Shown here: positions 32,061-44,200 of the stretch, piece after piece
How the letters are laid out: every line of letters starts with the position of its first letter
How positions within the stretch are numbered: position 1 is the first letter of the stretch
Assembly (NCBI GenBank): GCA_031213475.1
Contig: JARUPZ010000001.1
Location: forward strand, 20,738,933-20,802,932
Reading direction: 5' to 3'
Length of the DNA stretch: 64,000 nucleotides
DNA from: Nereocystis luetkeana
Lineage: Eukaryota > Sar > Phaeophyceae > Laminariales > Laminariaceae
The notes under the pieces: generated by a model
Databases searched by the model: none
What the model saw: the letters and a program-made list of their open reading frames with translations, nothing else
Told to the model about the DNA's origin: nothing
Position numbers and translations under genes: made by a program

Positions 32061-33000
32061 TGAAGAATGAAACCTAGGTGTTTCCCCGGGGTACTCGGGG
32101 GCGGGATGAGCAATTGACGCTCGCCGCGACGACCGAGCCGGACGGTAAGGTGGGGAGAGAGAGGGTGGGCCAACGCACCGTCTGTCTGGGGGACGTTCGC
32201 GCCTGCCAGTACGGACAACGACGAAGGCACCACCGCGTGCAGATTTTCCATGACATTCCCCCATTACCTTCGTTCGAGTAGAGCGAGCGTTCGAGCGGTA
32301 CCGAGGTGTCAGACTCACACCCGCCAGTCTTGTCAGGAAACGCCGGGGCCGGGGGGCGTTCACTCCAGCAAGAGTGGGAGGAGGCCGTCGTCGTTTGTGT
32401 TGGAGCGCCAATAATTGGCTAAAGAGCGCACATCCGTTTGTGAGGCGCCAGGTGGAGGGGGACATCGTCGATGAGCACCGACAGACGCCTGAGAAGAGGA
32501 TACCCGATGGTGGCGTCACGGACCGGTTCAAGGCAATGTACACCCACCCAATCGAAGCTCAAGAGATTCGGCGAGCTCGATTTCTGCCGATGATGGCATC
32601 TCGGGGAGAGCGGATGGGGTGCTGCCTCGCCGAGGTGCGTCGCACCGAGCAAAGGCGGCGCACGTGTGGCCGCATCAATGGCTGCTGTGTCGGCACAGTA
32701 GGGCCTCGGCCGATGAAGGTCTCGGGAGCAAGCTCTGAAGGCCAGAAGCTCTGAGGCGGGCGCGGCCTTCGCGCGATGGGGGCTGGTCGTGGGTTGGTTG
32801 GTGTAGTACGACCCGAACGATCGAAACCATCGTCCACCACGGTCTGAGGCTGGCCAGCAGCGGCGGCTCGGCGACGGCAATTTCGAGACGCCCGCTCTCG
32901 CGGCCCCGCACGATCCCTAAACTGCGAGGTCTGTCGGGCATCCAGCGACCATATTGTGCCGTGTCGGGATGCGGGGATGTTTTGCTCTTTGGGCACCGGC
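32061..33000. other. GC-rich stretch upstream of the gypsy integrase
   Basis: Overlapping open frames occur on both strands (for example minus 32996-32559 and 32880-32419), none with a domain I recognise. Because it precedes the integrase on the minus strand, it may be badly decayed pol sequence. Confidence 0.35.
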
Positions 33001-36000
33001 TACGCGATGCCCTCGTGGAAGCTACACTTTCGCGTATATATCATACGATCCAGCAAAATGGCTTGAAAAAATGGTTCGGCAGTTTAGATACCTCGACTGC
33101 AGCGTCGAGGGCTTTGTCGATACTCATCGTTACTGGCTGGCTGCGTGTGACAGTTCGATCGCGCGTGCTTTTACCCGCTGTACTCCGCTGTACCTCGGGA
33201 AGGCTCCTACGACATAGGCCGGTGGGTTCCCCGGGAGACAGTATTCGGTTTGTAAGAGATCACAAGAAACGCAAGAAACGCAATAAGATGTTTTTGTTCT
33301 TCCTACACAAAGTCTACCGCAGACCAGCAAGTGGGGGGGGGAAAAAACTCCTGCAGGGATACCTACGTGTGGAAACCATATATAGGGATGTCTGTCTTTT
33401 CTTTGTCCACCTTCGTGGATCACGGTCCACCGATGACTTCGTCCGTCTCGAACCAGGTCTCCATTTTCGTGAATGTTGTGCGATATGAAGTCGTAATATC
33501 TAGTGAATCAGACCATTTCCGGCGCCGCAGCCCTCCTGCGTTCTCCCACACAGGTCGACTGCGCACCGCCACAGCCGCGTGCTCTCTATCGCCCGGCGGA
33601 AGGGTCTGCTTCGGCTAGGGCCCCGTCTCATCTTCTTCGATCCCTTTCGGGCGTCAAGCAACCCCTTGCCGGCCCCTTGGGCCCCGGGCGTATTAGTACG
33701 CATCCCTACGTGTACAAGTAAAAGACTAGTGCTGCTGTGGAGATTGCGTTGTCGCCATCATCGGTGGGTGAACGTCTAAATAGGTGCGCCCGAGCGAGAG
33801 GGGGGGGAGGGGCGTCAATGCCACACCCCCGATGGGCATTCGTATGCCTCGATACCACGAGGCGTTGCATGTGGGGAGGGGTCACATACCTTCCTATCAT
33901 GGGCACTCGTATCTCGCGCGACACGGCTAGACGCTGCACCGACAAGGGTGTGTACTCATTGTCACCCCTGCCTGTAATCGTGCGACCATAGACCCCCTGA
34001 CACTCCTACAATGCAGGGACGAAGCAAAGTCGGGTCGACACCGACCAGGCAGACACTAGCTAGCCTGCACAAAGCGCGAAGCGCCGTGAGGTATCCGCCC
34101 GGTCGCATGCAGCATCAGCGGTATCCTGCGAACACCGGCTTGTGAGGCGGACTTGGCTGCGTGTGGATGACGGCGTTCAAATAAATTAGGGCATGGGGGT
34201 AGGGCGGGGGGGGGTACGGATATCGTACATTCTTTGTGGGCCTTTTGTATTTATCGATAGTGCTAGATGTTGCGGTCGGAATAGCCCACGCGCCTACGAT
34301 ACCTGCCTACTAATGGGGGTGGTCCCTCCCTCCATATAGCCGGTACGTGTCAGGCCGATGCGCCGGCAATGTAGCGGACACCGCCATGATTCCGCAACAC
34401 CGCCACACTGATTGACCAGGTATGTACCAAGCGATATCACCGGCATCATATCGGGCACCGCCATCTTAACACCTACACCATAGAGGGGGAACTGCCGAAT
34501 TACGAAAATCTCCAGGTGGGCCAAAAACCAACACAGACTTAAACGCCGGGTAAACGATTACAGACACAGTACAAGTACTCTTACACAAGAACGCCTTTTT
34601 TTTTCAGTCCCAGAAATAAAAAATACGATTGCTGGTGCTGCTATTACTAGCTGGTCCGAGCCGGCTCGGTTACTCACAAAACAAAGGTGAGTTGTACAGT
34701 ACCGCTTACCTAAGCCTACCTGCGTCGAATTGTTCGAAATTCCTTGTCCTAAGTTCCCGCGTACACCCTTCCTTTCTCGTCCCTTTCTCCCACTCTCGGG
34801 TGCGTGGTTCCCTACAGCGTGGGCGTGCGTACCGCGGTTCGATGAGAGAGGCTATAGGTGCGGGGCCCTTGCCCCTAAAGGCAAACAAACATGTGTAAAA
34901 ACGGTAATATAAAATACTAAGCACAAGTCCAATCAATCAAACACCCAAACTCGAAGACACCGGGAGAAAAATCTTCGCAAGCCCTCCATGCGGATATCCT
35001 GCGCTATATCTCAAGTAAGTCATTTCGAAAACGTAGGCTTACTTTCAGCATCGCGCAACAAATCAGCCCCGTTATGAGCACGCATTGCGCGCCTATTCGC
35101 GTAAAGACCATCGGGGTAGCGGTTGTCGAGCACTCGCAGTGCTGGCCTCAAGATATAAAAATGGCGGTTCTACAGCATATTTTACAACTGCACTGTGTAT
35201 CGTACCATAAACTATTGTAAAACCTCCTCTCTCATCCTGCCCGCTTGATCCCCGTTGAGCCAATGGTAATGAAAGGGACAAATCGCGTGAGACGTTAGCG
35301 CAAGGACGCAGAAGCGATCCCTGTGACGGCCCCGACCCGGCGGCCCCGACAACAACAGCCACCACCCCGTCTTCCCTCCCCCCCTTCCGACGGTTGTCCT
35401 ACGAGTCTCGTGCCACGATAGAAGAGGTAAACTGGTGGGTGACTCCCGCTAAATGCATACCATCCCTTCTTAGAGACCCCGTGACAAGAGGTAGCACGTG
35501 ATGACAGGGACCCCAAATGTTCGCGCACCCGTGCTTTCTCTTTTTGAGGGGACCGGGTCCCATGCGGTGGACTCAACACTCAATAGGACGCCCAACGCCC
35601 CGTAACAGGGGCTCATGCTGTACCTACCGCTCGAAACAAGCCGGTAAGCGATTGAGCAAGACCGATGTATCGATGTGTTCCCAAGTGCCTCGTGGCGACC
35701 CGAGACCGAGCGCCGCCCTTCTGCCCCGCCCGTCGCGTCGGCCGCTTGTGAGGCAAGTGGGGTCTACCGCAACGATCGGACCCATCGCATGGGACTAGGG
35801 CCCTCACACAGGGCAAACAAACTCTGGTGAGGGGCACTGCCCCGATACGATGTACCGAAATGATTTTTTGACCCCGAAAAACTGCGTAGGGTCTCTTGAA
35901 GGGGGGGAGGGGGGGGGGGGGGGCGGGGCTGCGTGTACCTTCATTTGTTTGTGCGCTCCGGACTTGCAAGTGCGCTCCGTGCTACCGCCGTGGCACGGAT

Positions 36001-36660
36001 GGCCCCGGACGTTACTTTTACAACTTCGAGGTCACTCTGACTATAGAGGCCGCGCTACTGTAAGTATGCTTGCCCGACTAAACCTTCTCGCGGCACCGCG
36101 GCTTAGGAGCTGCTCGCCCCGTCCCAGTCTTACAGCGACTACTACTGCAGTATTGCCGTACGTGGGGCCCTACTTTTGGCGCGGACGAGATTCCTCGACT
36201 GAGGATCTAAAAAAAGTACGGACCCCTTTATAGTGCCCGTACGATATGCGCCAGCCAACAACACCGGCACTACAATGGCTCCAACCGGCACTATTTACTC
36301 CGCACATTGAAACTCTGGTTGATCCCATCTCTCTGTGCCAAGCGAACTCAAAGACACTAGACCGAGCACCTCGCAGTATTCAACTGGCTCTACGAAGCGT
36401 TCCTCGCCAACCTGTCGGCCTTCGTTGAAAACGTGTGCTCAGCTCGATCCACGGTCCGATGGGTCTGTAACTAGCAGGGTCCCAACGAGAAACAATCTTG
36501 ACGAACAATAGCGTCGGATATGAACAAAGACTCTTTTGGGTAGCTCCTGCGTTGAGGACCTTCGTCAGTGCTCAATGGTTGGACTCCCGTCCTACAACCT
36601 CTGCCGCGTTCCGGCTGCATTGATCCAGACGTGTTCGCTGCTGTTCGTGTGCTGATGAGG
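33001..36660. other. Largely unassigned region
   Basis: It holds scattered open frames without domains, a G run near 35889-35922, and a family G fragment at 33985-34190 (GCACAAAGCGCGAAGCGCCG, CTTGTGAGGCGGACTTGG). I see no family A, B or C copy and no supportable exon. Confidence 0.4.
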
Positions 36661-36662
36661 AG

Positions 36663-36900
36663 TTCTAGAGAGGTTCCCCTTGAATTTTCTGGGGCTCCCA
36701 ACTCAAGGAGCTCCATAACTCGCCCGCAAACTGACTTCAACAAAACTCAAATTGCATCCCGATGAATAATCCCATGCCCCAGGTATACAAAAAAAGGCAT
36801 TTTTCGAATCAAGATTGGCATCCCGACGATTTTAGGTTAAGGGGCCCCGTCATTCATAAACACGTTTTAGCGGAAATGTGCTTACCTCTATCGTGGAACT
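36663..36900 (+). mobile_element. Family A element
   Basis: The copy starts CTAGAGAGGTTCCCCTTG, with CTCAAGGAGCTCCATAACTC, and ends ACCTCTATCGTGGAAC. The far left TIR is eroded. Confidence 0.88.
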
Positions 36901-36965
36901 CTTCTCACCTCAGCCTTGGAGGCTCCTCCGGTAGTTTGCTACTTGCCGTTAAAACATACCCCTCA

Positions 36966-36991
36966 CCTCTACCCCCCCCCCCCCCCCCCCG
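36966..36991. repeat. C tract
   Basis: About 20 C in a row are followed by GCTACCCCCC. No gene is associated. Confidence 0.85.
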
Positions 36992-37297
36992 CTACCCCCC
37001 CTCAAAAGACGATCGTAAAACAACACAGACTCAAGCTGGCGCCATACACCCCTCTACGCCCCGCAACACGCAAGATGTATAGCGTGTCCGCTCGAACCGT
37101 TCCAGAGGAGACCCTCGAACCGCATGTACGAGGGACAGGGCGATAGGGTACTACTGCCGTGACAAATCCCCTCCCCACGATGACAAAAAACAAACCTATT
37201 CGAGACACGCCCCAAGATCAGTTACAGAAACCAACGGGTGCTACTGTAGGACGAAGGGCACCACTCCGGGCCTAAGGACCGCTTAGGTTTCATATCA

Positions 37298-37345
37298 ATA
37301 AGGCATTTTACGGTAGGGGTCCACCGTAAATTGTCTGAGGCTCCC
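37298..37345 (+). mobile_element. Family A left-end fragment
   Basis: GGCATTTTACGGTAGGGGTC, CACCGTAAATTGTC and TGAGGCTCCC match the left end. The rest is missing. A 22-C run follows at 37530-37551. Confidence 0.6.
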
Positions 37346-38072
37346 ATGCCCCCCCCCAGGCATATGGCGGAATTCACCCGGGATGAAACTGAGAATACGA
37401 CTACGGATGCTTGGGGTGGCTGGCCCTCACACCTTCAATACCTAGATACAGATATCCCCACGAACTGTGGTGGTACTATACCTTCTCGTACTGCCGCCCT
37501 GTAAAGACGCCGTAGTGGCTAAGACTACCCCCCCCCCCCCCCCCCCCCCCTTGTGTGATGCCTCTACATATCGTAGAACGCCTCCAATGTCAAAACGGTC
37601 CTCACACGCCCTCCCAGAGCGGTACAGTGTGACACACGGCACGAAAGGGGTTATTACGATTTTTGTTTTGGGCTCCTCGTTTCAAGAGCTCTCTACCTCA
37701 CTCGATCACTGCCACATGACGTTTCGAGAGCGGATGGTGGTGCAGCCCGATGGCCTACTGCGGGTCTACAACGAAACCGAGCAGAGCTCAAGGCGGACGT
37801 TGTTTTACTGTAAACGATACTACTCTGGGTGGAAATATAAGAAACGTTCACACACTAACATTAATACCAATCGATCCTTATGTTTCCGTCCATAGTGGTA
37901 ATGGGTTACAGTTACAGTTTTCTCGGTTTATGAGCCCGGAGGAAAACGCCTACCTGGTCTCCTGGGCGAAAACTGCTAACCCCGATCAAGGCATGCCTTC
38001 GTTGGATTTCCGGGGGACCAGCTGCCCCCGGGGTATTGTAGTAGCCCTGCGTACGGCGACGACGAAGCACTC

Positions 38073-39180
38073 TCAGACCGTCGAGACCTCAGCGGTACTG
38101 GCCCAGCCAGACTCGACATCCTCTCCTCTCTGCGGTGGCCCCGCGTGTACCGTTAACCTCCCTGCGCTGGCGCCACTGCTGCTGCTGCTGCTGCCCCCGA
38201 CGCCGAAGGGTGTTGCTGTCGGCGGTATGGAGCAAGGAGAGATTTCCGGGCGATTCAAGGAGTTTCCGATCGCTGTACCCTCGGGGGTGTTTCCTCTGCT
38301 ACTCTCCTTCGACGCCGTTTCGCTGAAATTAAAGATGTTTAATCTGCGGCTGTTGCTGTTTGAGTTGCCGCTGTTGTCGGTGGTGTTGTGACTGTTGCTG
38401 TTGCTGTTGCTGTTGCTGTTACTGTTGTTGGTGTTGTTGCTGAGGTGGCTGTTGCTGTTCCTATGGCTGGTGCTGTTGCTGGTGACGTTGTTGCTGTTGT
38501 TGTTGTTGTTGCTATTGTTGTTGCTGTTAAGGTCGCCGCTAGCATGGCTGTTGCTGTTGCTGTTGACGTAGCCGTGGCTGTGTCTGCTGGCGCTGCTGCT
38601 TCCGGCCGAGTCGTGCGTTCTTGCCGCGTCGGCTTGACTGTCACGGTCGCCGCCTCTTCCGCCATCGAGGCCTTCACAATCACCTTGTTCCAAAGCAGCA
38701 ACAGCGGCAGCGCTGACAGTCCTCGGGGAATCGCCATTCCCACTTATCCAGCTCGCGGCACTTTTGCTGCTTAGGCCGGCAACCCCAGCGACGAGGCGCC
38801 CGAACGCCGACCGTGGAGGCAGCGGAGAACTCGGAGCACCGTTGCCCTCCTCGTCGCCATTCCCCGCGGATACTTTCGGACTCGAAACGACCCCGCGCTA
38901 GCGGAAGACGCCGGTGATCGTATATCCCCGTTGGTGTTGCGGGTGCCCGAGGCCGTCCTTGGGAGGGAGTCGCACAGCCACGACGGGCCCGGCACAGTCA
39001 TGCGGCTGTGGTCGGAGCTGCTGGGGCCCGCGCTGGACCTGCGGACTGTTCGGCGCGGGGACCGCGACCTCGGTGGCGGCGTTGCGCTTGTCGATGGCCT
39101 GGAAGGCACTGAACAGGACAAACGTGTCGGCGATGACGTGGACGTATTTCGAGCACCATCCGATCATGACCATCTCTTTC
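38073..39180 (-). CDS. 7TM gene last exon: TM7 and long tail
   Basis: The acceptor GTGGGCAG opens the exon in phase zero with KEMVMIGWCSKYVHV. TM7 and AIDKRNAATE follow. The frame stays open for about 94 codons to TAG at 38900-38898, then, in the same frame, for another 274 codons to 38073. The second part is Ser/Asn-rich (NSNSNSN runs coded by a TTGCTG-type repeat on the plus strand, 38340-38610). The TAG may be a true stop, a recent mutation, a sequencing error, or lie in a small unrecognised intron. An alternative frame here is also Ser-rich (38771-39121), so a frame change by splicing cannot be excluded. Confidence 0.6.
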
Positions 39181-39817
39181 TGCCCACCCTAAACACCGCA
39201 AACTGTGACGGTGGTGGGTGGTGGTGGTGGTGGTGGTGGTGGTGGGGGTGGGGGTCATGGTCGTAGTGGCGATGGGGGGGGGGGGGGGAGAGGCAGTGGG
39301 GAAAAAGGTTACGTATAGTACTATTTTGCGCCAGCGGCGGAGGGAGGAGTGGAAAGGTGAACTCATGTCATGCAGGCCTGACCATAGTCGTATGACCATA
39401 CACTGGCGCATCCCTGCGATATCAGGAGCATGTCTGGTTATCACCGATCAGGAAGGCATTCAGTGCTTGCACCAAGCGCGAAGCTTTGTCAGGTTGCGCC
39501 TCCAATCACATGAAGGATGTAATGCACCCAACTACGAGGATAGAGTGAGAGACGGGTGTTCTTGCGTGTGGATGACAGCGTGGATAAACAATGTTTTGTT
39601 TTCCGGTGCGGCCACCTCCAGTGACAGCGATAGGTATACTATTACACGCATATATCTGGTATACAACAAGGTGACGCGTGGTACGATAATTCCCCTTGTG
39701 CGGAGGTAAGGGTTTCCACCCGCACAAGTAATCTAACTCGACCGTCAACCGTGATGAACGCTAAACCGAAACAACGTACACCAGATGGGCTGTGTAGCTC
39801 ACGTAGTGATGGAGTAA

Positions 39818-39858
<41 letters not shown>

Positions 39859-41192
39859 ACGACAAGCTTCTACGGCAACATCAGAGTAGGGGGAGGAGGC
39901 CTCGCAAATCACTACCAACAGTTTTCGACACTAGCAATGACTACAAAAACACAGTACATGCAATAGTGTCCACAACAAACCGCCGCTACCAACACCACCA
40001 CTACCACGACAGCCGCCGTCGCCACTCCCACTACAACCCCCACCAACAACACCAACACCAACACCAACACCACCATCACGACCATCCCCACCACCATCGC
40101 ACCCACCAGTACCACCATCACCACCACGATCACCCGAAGTGCGCCCACCACCACCAACACACCGAACCGCACCACAGCCACCAGCACCAACATCAGCACC
40201 ACCACATGTGCGATCACCACCGCCCGCCATGGCTACAATCACCACCGCCGCGATCACCACCACCACTACCTTAAGCGATAGCATACCTCATCCACGAAGA
40301 GGACGGCGCCGTTGTAGAGATAGACGCACGTGCCGAGTATGGTCAACACAAAGTCTGCCAGGCACGCGACGCGAGAGAGACGCGGAGGGGGAAGAGGGTC
40401 CCGCGGCGACGATGTAGACACACTGATGCGGGCTTTTAGCCTGCACGACCTGGGTTCGTTTCCCCTCTTGCGGTAGGCTCCAAGCCCTTTGTGTGTTTCG
40501 GTCGTCGTTTTTTTTAGGTGATGCTGTGTGAGTGATCCACGATGAAGCTCGAGTGCTGCATACTGTCGGCTGTAAAAATCGTCGACAACCAGAACCGCAG
40601 CCGAGGCTGACAGGCGAGTCTACGATATGCCAAACAGAAACGAGGCGTGTTGCGATCGAGGTACAATAGCACTTTGTGACCGGAACTCGTGTCTGCATGA
40701 CCGGGAGCGCCTTGACTCAATATCGTAGGAAGTATACCAGTATCAAGACGCATCTTACGACAAATGTAGCAAATTTCCGCTATACTGTTTTCAGAATGAC
40801 CGGGGCTCCTTCACCCAAAAAATCGCCCGAATGCCAACCTCGTTTCGAAAAACAAATGTTTTTTCTTGAATACTTGTGTCGTTGAATTATTCGTCGGTAT
40901 GAGATTTGAGTTACGCTTAAGACAGGTTCGGGATGAAGTGTGGAGCTCCTCACACGAGGAGCCTCAGAAACCTCAGGGTGACACCCCTATCCCAGAACGC
41001 CATAGAGTAGAGAAATGGTGCTCGGGTTGCTTGCGCAAGCAAACCTGCTCCGAAGGTCAAATTCCGTGTGAGATATTGAGCCCCTCGTGTGAAAATCTCA
41101 GAAAACAATAAGCCGCTACCTTTTAATTTATTAACCCTGCCATGATTCTCTGTGCCGCTCCTCGGTAGGCAGCACGCGTCTGCGGCCTGCCC

Positions 41193-41235
<43 letters not shown>

Positions 41236-44200
41236 CGGATTCGTTTGTAGCTCATAGCCCCTCACATATTTTAACTCTTTTGCTGGTGTTGCAGCACACC
41301 ATCAGGCTCGCTCGCCTCGGACCGGTGACGTTGAAGACGAGGATCAACGCCATCAGGAACCCGGCGACCGCCTGCGTGGTGAGGAAGGACAGACTTATCC
41401 ACCGCGAAAAGCCCTCCTGCAAACGGAAACCCCCCGATGTGGTGGGGCCGGAGCGGCGGAGAAGCGGGAACGGGGGGGGGGCGTGAGGGGGATGAAAGGC
41501 TAGCCCGTCCGGAAAAGCGAAAGGCAGCGTGCTTGTTAAGAGCCCACGACGCACGTATGGGGCGGTTAGAGACCGAATTGCGAACGGGGAGAAATTGTAG
41601 GCTGATCATTTCGGGAAAGCGCGAGCTCTGGTCAGAGAACCACGACGCCAGCATGGCAGGGTGCGGGATCCGAAGGGGGGGGGAGGGGGGTACTCCAGAG
41701 GAGATATGTCCTCGATATCATGCATGGCCGTGGTCGTATGATCGTAGATCCTTGCATCCTTACGATGCCGGGACGGAGCATGTACGGTTTTCACCGACCA
41801 CGCAGACATTGCTTGCACCAAGCGCGAAGCGCCGTGAGGTGTCCGGCGAGCCGCATGAAGGGTGAGCTCCACCTTACTAAGGGTCGCTTGTCAGGCGGAC
41901 TTGCATGTGGATGATGGCTTTATTGAGCTGATTTAAGTTCCGGTGTAGCCAATTCCAGAGACAGCAACGGGAGTAATATGTATCTGCCTCTTGGGTGCCA
42001 TACCATGAACACAACATGATACGATCATTCCCATCTATGAGGGGTGAAGGTTCTTTACCCCGCACAAATGACCGACTGCCAAACCCAAAACAAACAAAGC
42101 GGTACCCTGATAGTCTAGCTCACGTAGTGAGCGGAAAGTTTCACAGTGTCGTTGCCAACTGACGCCAACCCAACCCATCTTTAATAAGGGGGGGGGGGGG
42201 GGGGGGGTATACAGGGGAGGGGTGGAACTTACCGCAGGTCATTTGTTTCTAGCCCGCGCAAGGGCCGGGTCGAGTGTGGACTATCAATATATGTCTGCAA
42301 AGGCGTTCTACGATTAGAGGTTCACCCAAATGTTTCTGGGGCTCCTCACTTGAGGAGCCCGTCGGTATCTCACCCCAAAACTGACATCAGCCAAAATCTA
42401 ATTGCATTCCGATTTATACTCCCATGGCCCAAGTATAATACAGAAACACCATTTTTCGAAACACGATTGGCATTCCCACGATTCTGGGTCAAGTAGCCCC
42501 GTCATTCAAAAAATAATTTGGCGGAAACGTATTACCTCTATCGTAGAAGATGTCTGCAATCTGAACTGTCTAAGCCTTTAGTTCATGGGGCTTTGAGGAT
42601 GCGTTCTACGATAGAGGTTGCACATTTCCGCCAATTTAGTTTCTGAATAACGGGGTTCCTTTGCCAAAAAACCGTCGGAATGCCAATCTTGTTTCGAACA
42701 ATGTCGTTTGTTAAACCCTGGCCTATGGGAGTATTCATCGGGAAGCAATTTGGTTTTTGCTGGAGTCATTTTTCGGGTGGGGTATGGAGCTCCTTAAGGG
42801 AGGGGCCTCATAAAAGTTAGGGTGAACCCCTATCGTAGAACGCATGTGCGCCGCCATGGGGGGGGGTTGTTACGCTGAGCCAGACATCTCTTTTTCGTGC
42901 TTGAACACACAACCCCACCCATGCGAGTTTTATTCGAAGACATCCGCGACCCAAGCCGCGCGCCTCGGGTCATGACCCGTGGAGGACCCTGCATTTTGTT
43001 TATGTTTGACCATTGTTTCCCGTTTAAGGAAACGCCCCCACTGGGGTTTCCAAGATGCATTGTCGATGTTGGCGAATCAAAACGTGTGCACGCCTCCTTA
43101 TTCCGTGGGGTCAAGGACCCCCTCACCTTAGGAGCTCACTATCTCACCCGATACAATACTTGGAAGAAATTCGTTCGTGCCACCCGACCGGCACTTGTAT
43201 GCGCTGTAAGCGCTAGTAGCCCTAAAACAAATAGACGAGTAAAACAATCATCCTGACTGCTGGTTCCTCGCTTAGGGAACTCAATCGGTCAGAAGCCTTT
43301 GGCACAAAAAGTGAAAACCTCTGCCGTTGGGTGATTTCAAAGATAGGATGCATCGGGGGTTTTTCCTTTTCAGATAGTGTTTCGGCAGCTCGGAAGCGCT
43401 CGGCCGAGCCCGCCACGCCACGCCAACCCCTCGCTTCCTTGAGCGTTCACTCGTAAGCTTCTTGATCTCGCGATGAGCAAACCGCCAGGACATTCCTTTT
43501 TTTTTTGCTGACTGGGGCGCCAACAAGCTTTTTATTCAGAGACCCAGTGGCCTTTTATGCGGCGCAAGGACAGCGGGAGAGGATCCTGCGCCGCAGCGGC
43601 AGCGAAGCATGACACGGCCGGGGGCTCGAACGTTAGCCGCGGCTTCTTCTCCTCCTCGCTCGAGGAACTCTTTTTTTGGTATGTCACCTTCAAGAATCCT
43701 CTTGAAAAAACATGTACGACCTATATATATATATATTATATATGATATATATGATATATATATGATATATATATATATTATATCATATATATGATTTATA
43801 TATATATGTGTTTTGCAAGTGTACGCTCAACTTTTAGAGGGCCGCAGTAGTCCCATTTCGAGGACAAGCCACTCGAGTTCTGAGTAGAAAATTAGGAGCA
43901 GTTAGTTCCCAAAACGGGTGCTGCGGTGTGCTGTACACCCAAAATTGAAAAACGTCTGTCCTACGTCCTTGGTATATTTATGTGCCGAAACAGTTCGTTA
44001 AAAGCCAAAAACGATGTTGGTGGGAGGACTTCCTCGGTGGAAAAGATGAGTGGTGCTACTATATATAAGGCGCATACCCTCTGAGGCACGCTCTATTGTA
44101 GGACGTTGTGGATCCTGAAATGGGGGGGAGGCATGGCAATCAGGACCAACCATGGACCCGAACGTCAAAGTACCCCCACCTATGCTTAACCAATACCAAC

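Noticed and set aside
37750-38391. A 213-codon plus open frame
   Set aside because: Its second half is the antisense of the Ser/Asn-rich 7TM tail; Leu runs come from TTG/CTG triplets. The first half shows no domain.
39912-40284. Val/Gly-rich and His-rich open frames
   Set aside because: All frames are open because the CCA/CAC-rich tract lacks stop codons; this is low complexity, not coding signal.
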